From NCBI GenBank assembly GCA_018902765.1, contig JAHIQC010000416.1:1-8232 (forward strand): a DNA stretch of 8,232 nt. Reading direction: 5' to 3'. A model generated the notes under the pieces. That model saw only the letters and a program-made list of their open reading frames with translations. It had not been told where the DNA came from and made no database searches. The stretch is from Actinomycetota bacterium. GTDB taxonomy: Bacteria > Actinomycetota > Coriobacteriia > Anaerosomatales > JAHIQC01. Shown here piece after piece: positions 4,645 through 8,232 of the stretch (position 1 is the first letter of the stretch; every line of letters starts with the position of its first letter). The position numbers were made by a program, and so were the translations under genes.

Positions 4645-5592
4645 CTACGCCCCGGCGGTCGCAGGCGCGGCCTTCTCCTCGGCAGGTATCGCCAACATGA
4701 GCGCGTAGCGTACGAGCACGTAGAGCACCATGAGCGCCGCGAAGCCGTCCATGGCCGTCACGGCGAGCTTGGGGATGAACGATCCGGCCGCGGTGGTCGC
4801 CAGATAGCCGCTCGAGAGCTTGAGCGCGATGGCAGAGATCACGAACGGGAAGGTGAGCGAGGCGCAGCTGGGACAGAAGCTGTTCGAAAGGATGCGCGGC
4901 AGGCGCGTCGCGACGTAGAGCAGGCTTACGGCCGCCATGGCGAGCAGGGCGTAGACCACGATCGGCTGCTTGACCTGCATCACCGACAGGTAGCCGGCGA
5001 GCAGCAGGCTGGGCGGTGCGGCAAAGATCGCGACGGTGGGGAGCGCGAGTGCAGGCAGGTCGCCGTGCTTGAACAGGCGGTAGATGACCACGGGCAGGAT
5101 CGCGAGGTACCCGATCATCCCGGCCCACACGAATACGCGGCCCAGGGGTGCGGCGTCAAACGCCGGGCTCGTGACGCTTGCGACCACAAAGCCCACGAAC
5201 ACGAGGAACCAGCCGGGCATGACCGTCGCGAGCTTGAACGAGGCCACGTGGCGCGTCAGGAACACGGCCACCAGCAGCAGCTGCAGCGCGAGAGCCGCGA
5301 ACCACAGGCCTTTGGCGGCGCCGGGGGCGTAGGGCTTGAGGTAGGTCGCGAGCACCATCAGCGCCATGAAGAACGTCGGGGACACCGCGAGTGCTGCGGG
5401 GTTGGCGAGCTCCTTGCGAACGCCGGGCAGGTCGAGCGCGACGCGTGCTGCGAGCAGCAGCAGCAAGCTGGCCGCGATCACGCCGCACACAGCGCGAACC
5501 ACTGGCGAGTACGGGAGCAGCAGGTTGCCGAGCGCTGCGGTGCCCAAAGCGAGCGCGGCCATCGGGATCGGGATGCGGCGGATCAGCGACAT
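4645..5592 (-). CDS. TDT-family (TehA/SLAC1-like) membrane transporter
   Basis: This 315-residue, very hydrophobic protein has about ten predicted membrane segments, the number expected in the tellurite-resistance/dicarboxylate transporter (TDT) family. Features typical of the bacterial branch are 'PTFFMALMVLATYLKPY' (about residues 72-88) and 'ASLTFPFVISAIALKL' near the C-terminal third. Family members carry anions or C4-dicarboxylates, and TehA/SLAC1 are anion channels; the substrate here cannot be told. ATG 5592 has GGGAGG 9 bases upstream. A longer in-frame start at 5871 would overlap the upstream gene by over 270 bases and is rejected. It follows the C_GCAxxG_C_C gene with a 4-base gap, so the two form an operon. 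A CPSC (CxxC) pair just before the conserved 'ASLTFPF' segment is unusual and may suit the redox partner gene, but that is speculation. Confidence 0.8.
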   Translation of the reverse strand: MSLIRRIPIPMAALALGTAALGNLLLPYSPVVRAVCGVIAASLLLLLAARVALDLPGVRKELANPAALAVSPTFFMALMVLATYLKPYAPGAAKGLWFAALALQLLLVAVFLTRHVASFKLATVMPGWFLVFVGFVVASVTSPAFDAAPLGRVFVWAGMIGYLAILPVVIYRLFKHGDLPALALPTVAIFAAPPSLLLAGYLSVMQVKQPIVVYALLAMAAVSLLYVATRLPRILSNSFCPSCASLTFPFVISAIALKLSSGYLATTAAGSFIPKLAVTAMDGFAALMVLYVLVRYALMLAIPAEEKAAPATAGA

Positions 5593-5596
5593 CGCT

Positions 5597-6076
5597 CTAG
5601 ACCTCCCGGGTCGCGGTGTCGAGCTCAAGCTCGCGGGCGATGATCTCGGCGGTCTTGGCGGCCATCTCGCCAGTGAACGCGATGCACTGCGCCTTGTGCT
5701 CCCCGCTGGCCATGTCCATGCCCTTGGTCTGCACGCTGCAGCACAGCACACGATGGCTGTCGCGAAACGCCTGCTGAAGCTCGTTTGCGAGCTCAAGTGT
5801 CTTGACCGAGCGTGCATCGGCCGGTGTGCCGGGAGTCGTGCGTCCGAACACGTAGCCGAGCGCGATGACACCGCCGGAAACGGCGCCGCACATGCACTTG
5901 GAGCGGCCGACGCCTATCGGGAACCCGGAGGCCGCCGCGATGAGCGCATCGGGCATCTCGGGGGCGAAGTTGTCGCGCACGGAAGCGACCACGGCCTCGG
6001 AGCAGTAGTAGTTTCCACGCCGAAAGTACTCCTCGGCATCCGTCTGGATCTGCTGCACATCAAGAGATGGACTCAC
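5597..6076 (-). CDS. C_GCAxxG_C_C family redox protein
   Basis: This 159-residue cysteine-rich protein is of the putative redox-active C_GCAxxG_C_C family, often found in anaerobes. The conserved cysteines are in place: Cys25 in 'YYCSEAVV', Cys61 and Cys63 in 'SKCMCGAVSGG', the pair Cys112-Cys113 in 'RVLCCSV' and Cys131 in 'KAQCIAF'. They may bind a metal cluster or carry out thiol redox chemistry; the family's exact reaction is not established. The GTG start at 6076 is chosen for GGGGGT about 4 bases upstream, and it gives 'MSPSLDVQQIQTDAEEYFRR', the usual N-terminus length. The ATG at 6214 lies before the promoter and is rejected. It is the first gene of an operon with the TDT transporter 4 bases downstream, which suggests a linked function, possibly import or export of a substrate handled by the redox protein. 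Confidence 0.85.
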   Translation of the reverse strand: MSPSLDVQQIQTDAEEYFRRGNYYCSEAVVASVRDNFAPEMPDALIAAASGFPIGVGRSKCMCGAVSGGVIALGYVFGRTTPGTPADARSVKTLELANELQQAFRDSHRVLCCSVQTKGMDMASGEHKAQCIAFTGEMAAKTAEIIARELELDTATREV

Positions 6077-6112
6077 GAATACCCCCAACGACGAGTGGAT
6101 GTCTGCGTCGTA

Positions 6113-6141
6113 AGGATATTTGATAGTTCGTATAAGGACAA
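6113..6141 (-). promoter_or_regulatory. Sigma-70-type promoter of the C_GCAxxG_C_C/TDT operon
   Basis: On the - strand TTGTCC (6141-6136) and TATCCT (6118-6113) are separated by exactly 17 bp, each matching 4 of 6 consensus bases. Transcription would start near 6106 and leave a leader of about 30 bases before GTG 6076. This stretch is noticeably AT-richer than its surroundings. A short palindrome at 6138-6152 overlaps the -35 and could be a regulator site. Confidence 0.5.
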
Positions 6142-6152
6142 GCCGCGCTTGT
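6138..6152. repeat. Inverted repeat next to the -35 element
   Basis: ACAAGC at 6138-6143 and GCTTGT at 6147-6152 are perfect arms around CGC. It lies between the stop of the lipoprotein gene and the promoter of the next operon. It could be an operator for the redox/TDT operon or a weak 3' hairpin for the lipoprotein transcript; there is no T-run after it on either strand. Confidence 0.35.
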
Positions 6153-6179
6153 GTGGCTGGCCGCCCCCGCGCCGAGAGC

Positions 6180-6872
6180 CTACTTCGCTTCTTTGATCGG
6201 GAACGGCAGCTCAAAGATCGACGGGTCGATCTTCTTGCCTGCGGTGAGGTTCGAGAAGATGCGCCGCGTGGTGCGCAGTTCGTAGGGCGAACCGTCGTCG
6301 TTGGGAGTGTCGCCGCGCGTGAGCACGCCGATGACGTCGCCGTTCATGGTCAGGTACGTGATGTCCTCGGTGTACCAGGAGTTCGCCGCCCCGGCCAAGT
6401 CGTCAAGCTTCTGGATCTTGTACAAGACCCGCTCGGCCCCGGTCGAGTTGTCGCGTCCGTCAGCCGCGCTGTCGGTCGCCGGGCGCGAGAACTCCGCCAG
6501 ATAGCGATCGACGCTAGCTACCGAAGGCTCGCAATACTCGCCATCGAACTGCACGAAGTACGCGGTCTTTCCATCGGGCGACATGATGTCGCGCAGGTGT
6601 ACGCCGCCTTGCCAGATCGAGTAGCGGAACTTGCTACCATCGAGCCACAGCGTTCCGGTGCCCTCGAAGGACTTGTTGCCATCGGCCTCGACGCTTTCGA
6701 GCTTGAAATCGCCCGTGAGAGAGTCCGCGTCAAAGAACTGATCGAGCGTCGGGTCCTCGATGGTGCCCGCGGTCTTGCTCGAGCCCCCAGAGCTACCGCA
6801 GCCTGCAAGCGAGCCGGCCACAAGCAGTGCGCTCAGCACGATGAGTATCGTGTGCTTGAACCTTCGCGACAT
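6180..6872 (-). CDS. Lipoprotein of unknown function
   Basis: The product is a 230-residue exported lipoprotein. Residues 1-23 are a signal segment with charged start ('MSRRFKHT') and hydrophobic core, then the lipobox LAGC with Cys25 and a Ser/Gly-rich linker ('GSSGGSSK'). The mature part reads like a strand-rich domain: 'FKLESVEADGNKSFEGTGTL', 'KFRYSIWQG' and 'GKTAYFVQFDGEYC' resemble the LolA/outer-membrane-lipoprotein-like beta folds that sense or bind hydrophobic ligands, but I do not recognise a specific family. ATG 6872 has AAGGGGA 5 bases upstream. It follows mltG on the same strand with a 52-base gap, so the two are probably co-transcribed and act at the cell envelope. The lipoprotein call is firm; function is unknown. 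Confidence 0.82.
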   Translation of the reverse strand: MSRRFKHTILIVLSALLVAGSLAGCGSSGGSSKTAGTIEDPTLDQFFDADSLTGDFKLESVEADGNKSFEGTGTLWLDGSKFRYSIWQGGVHLRDIMSPDGKTAYFVQFDGEYCEPSVASVDRYLAEFSRPATDSAADGRDNSTGAERVLYKIQKLDDLAGAANSWYTEDITYLTMNGDVIGVLTRGDTPNDDGSPYELRTTRRIFSNLTAGKKIDPSIFELPFPIKEAK

Positions 6873-6893
6873 CTGAAATCCCCTTGTCTCCCC

Positions 6894-6917
6894 TCGGCGC
6901 TATCCCGCCGACTCGGC
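6894..6917 (-). repeat. Two alternative hairpins between mltG and the lipoprotein gene
   Basis: TCGGCG at 6894-6899 can pair with CGCCGA at 6906-6911, and GCCGA at 6907-6911 can instead pair with TCGGC at 6913-6917. The two stems share bases and cannot form together. No T-run follows, so it is not a clear terminator. It may slow RNA decay or modulate the lipoprotein's expression, or be chance in GC-rich DNA. Confidence 0.25.
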
Positions 6918-6924
6918 CGGGCAC

Positions 6925-8013
6925 CTACTTGTTCACGAACTTCTCTCGGTAGATCGCGACGGCCTTCAGAAAGTCGTCGTAGTTGGTCGCAAACGTCTGA
7001 GAGCCATCATCTCCCGTGAGCACATAGTAAAGGTACTTGGTCTCTGCCGGGTGCGCCGCGGCCTCAAGCGCCTCGAGGCCCGGGTTGCCGATGGGACCGG
7101 CTGGCAGCCCCGCGATAGAGTACGTGTTGTGCGGATAGCCGTTCTGCAGGTCCTCTTTGCGCAGGATCTTTGTGCCCTCGGGTAGGCCGTAGAACACCGT
7201 GGAGTCCAGCTGCAACTTCATGCGGATCTTGAGACGGTTGTAGACCACCGAGGAGACCAACGGGTATTCCTTCTTGAGCCGCACCTCGCGCTCGATGATC
7301 GACGCGATCGTCACGATGTCGGGAAGCGTCAGGTTCTTGGACTCGGCAAACGTCAGATCGAGCTTGGCGCTCGCATCATCGAACGCATCGAGCATCTGGC
7401 CCACGATCTGTTCGGGCGTCGTGCCCTCCTTTATGCGGTACGTCGCCGGGAACAAGAAGCCCTCAAGCGAGCCGCCGTACGCGCCCTCAAGGTACGGGTG
7501 CTCGCCGGCAAACTGCTCCGCGCCCGTACTCACGAGCGTGAACATCTCGTCCTCGTCCACGCCGGCCTGCTTGGCGAAGCGCGCCGCGATCTGCCGTATC
7601 GTGAAGCCCTCGGGGATCACGATGTCGAAGTACACGATGTCCGGGCCCTTGTTGAGCTTGGCGAGCACGTCTTCGTACCCGCTGCCGGTCACGAACGCGT
7701 AGGTGCCGGCCTTGAGCTGCCCGGCCACATCCGAGTTGCGGGCCTTGAGGCGGAACATGAGCGCGTTATCGACCACCCCCGCCGAGGAGAGCGTGCTGCC
7801 GATATCCGCGGTGCTCGTCCCCGAATCGATCACGATCTCCACCGACTGTCCGGCGGCTATGCTCGGTCGGTCGGGCCTGAGCAGCATGTACCAACCGCTC
7901 ACGCCAGCGGTGAGCGCAAGTATGACGAGCAGGCTGAGTATGGCCAGAGGCGCCCGGCTGCGTTTGCGCGAGCGCGAGGATCGCGTGGGACGTTGAAGGG
8001 TACTGCTCGACAT
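6925..8013 (-). CDS. mltG: Endolytic murein transglycosylase MltG (YceG family)
   Basis: MltG cuts glycan strands of nascent peptidoglycan near the membrane and is thought to end strand synthesis. The 362-residue protein has a basic cytoplasmic start ('RSSRSRKRSR'), one membrane anchor at about residues 23-45, a LysM-like segment at about 57-109 ('LKAGTYAF') and the YceG catalytic domain. The catalytic glutamate is probably Glu241 in 'IASIIEREV'. Other family marks are 'EGFLFPATYRI', 'LQLDSTVFYGL' and 'YSIAGLPAGPIGNPGLEAL' before the end, so it looks complete. ATG 8013 has only a weak SD (TTGGGGC). In many genomes mltG lies by alaS, ruvX and aroE; here its neighbours are an amidase upstream (gap 40 bases) and an unknown lipoprotein downstream. 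Confidence 0.93.
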   Translation of the reverse strand: MSSSTLQRPTRSSRSRKRSRAPLAILSLLVILALTAGVSGWYMLLRPDRPSIAAGQSVEIVIDSGTSTADIGSTLSSAGVVDNALMFRLKARNSDVAGQLKAGTYAFVTGSGYEDVLAKLNKGPDIVYFDIVIPEGFTIRQIAARFAKQAGVDEDEMFTLVSTGAEQFAGEHPYLEGAYGGSLEGFLFPATYRIKEGTTPEQIVGQMLDAFDDASAKLDLTFAESKNLTLPDIVTIASIIEREVRLKKEYPLVSSVVYNRLKIRMKLQLDSTVFYGLPEGTKILRKEDLQNGYPHNTYSIAGLPAGPIGNPGLEALEAAAHPAETKYLYYVLTGDDGSQTFATNYDDFLKAVAIYREKFVNK

Positions 8014-8053
8014 GAAGCCCCAATCAGGCAGTGAAGCTCAATCCGACATTGGT

Positions 8054-8232
8054 CTAGCGCGGCATCACATATCCGTACTTGGCCAGCACGCTTTTCGGGA
8101 ACTCAAAACGCACGGTCACGAGCGGATCGACGACCTGGCAGAACTTGAGGTTGCCCACGAGGCTCATGAGCATGGCGCCATCGTTCAAGGGCATGCCCGC
8201 TATGTCGGTCAGGAACCCGAGCATGCGCGCAA
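8054..8232 (-). CDS. Acetamidase/formamidase family protein, C-terminal part (partial)
   Basis: The last 59 codons of a gene that enters from the right edge end at TAG (8056-8054). The visible part reads 'MLGFLTDIAGMPLNDGAMLM', then 'SLVGNLKFCQVVDPLVTVRF' and 'EFPKSVLAKYGYV'. The pattern of a helix with 'L.DIAGM...DA.ML.S..GNL...QVVDP..TVR.E.P' is that of the acetamidase/formamidase C-terminus, where the enzyme hydrolyses short amides to ammonia and an acid. The active-site region lies outside the window, so activity cannot be judged. It sits 40 bases upstream of mltG on the same strand and could share its transcript. Confidence 0.65.
   Translation of the reverse strand, partial: ARMLGFLTDIAGMPLNDGAMLMSLVGNLKFCQVVDPLVTVRFEFPKSVLAKYGYVMPR

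Noticed and set aside
5593..5871. N-terminal extension of the TDT transporter
   Set aside because: It would overlap the redox gene by over 270 bases, is Arg/Ser/Pro-rich, and the ATG at 5592 has a good SD.
5366..6196. 276-codon open frame on the + strand
   Set aside because: It is antisense to the TDT and C_GCAxxG_C_C genes, both of which are well supported by motifs and start sites.
6120..7019. 299-codon open frame on the + strand
   Set aside because: It is antisense to the lipoprotein gene and the end of mltG, with no SD and arginine/alanine-rich composition typical of shadow frames.
7498..8034. 178-codon open frame on the + strand
   Set aside because: It is antisense to mltG, whose catalytic and structural motifs are clear.
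1..8232. CRISPR array, tRNA, rRNA, insertion sequence or integrase
   Set aside because: I saw no regular repeat-spacer pattern, no cloverleaf with CCA-end context, no transposase or recombinase motifs and no terminal inverted repeats. Short RNAs cannot be excluded by eye.

Overview
The window is GC-rich bacterial DNA with dense coding, good Shine-Dalgarno (SD) sites and several GTG starts. Two proteins have lipoprotein signals, and there is an MltG-type murein enzyme, a C_GCAxxG_C_C redox protein and a TDT transporter. Together these fit a GC-rich, possibly anaerobic Gram-positive such as an actinomycete or coriobacterium. The phylum is an inference from gene content and base composition and is not proven by any marker gene here.

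The left half (about 1-4640) is accessory in character and rich in toxin-antitoxin (TA) type genes. First, on the + strand, is a Phd/YefM-like antitoxin with a long C-terminal extension. It sits behind an operator made of TGTAC half-sites and has no recognisable toxin partner, only two tiny uncertain ORFs. Next, on the - strand and read from right to left, come vapB and vapC (a ribbon-helix-helix antitoxin overlapping a PIN-domain RNase), then a small nucleotidyltransferase overlapping a winged-helix protein. Both - strand modules are preceded by inverted repeats that look like autoregulatory operators. Beyond them lies an exported lipoprotein form of MsrA (- strand), and divergent from it a HI1420-type (HigA-like) antitoxin whose toxin gene survives only as a short 3' remnant.

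The right half (about 4645-8232, all - strand) looks like ordinary housekeeping and envelope DNA. From right to left it holds the C-terminal end of an acetamidase/formamidase, mltG, a lipoprotein of unknown function, and then, behind its own promoter-like sequence, a tight two-gene operon of a C_GCAxxG_C_C redox protein and a TDT-family (TehA/SLAC1) transporter. The transporter converges on the HI1420-type antitoxin with only 5 bases between their stop codons, and this is the boundary between the TA-rich segment and the envelope/transport segment.

The most notable points are the clustering of three or four TA-type modules in 4.6 kb, two of which appear to lack a functional toxin; the nucleotidyltransferase plus winged-helix pair, whose biochemical role is not obvious; and the regularly spaced operators.
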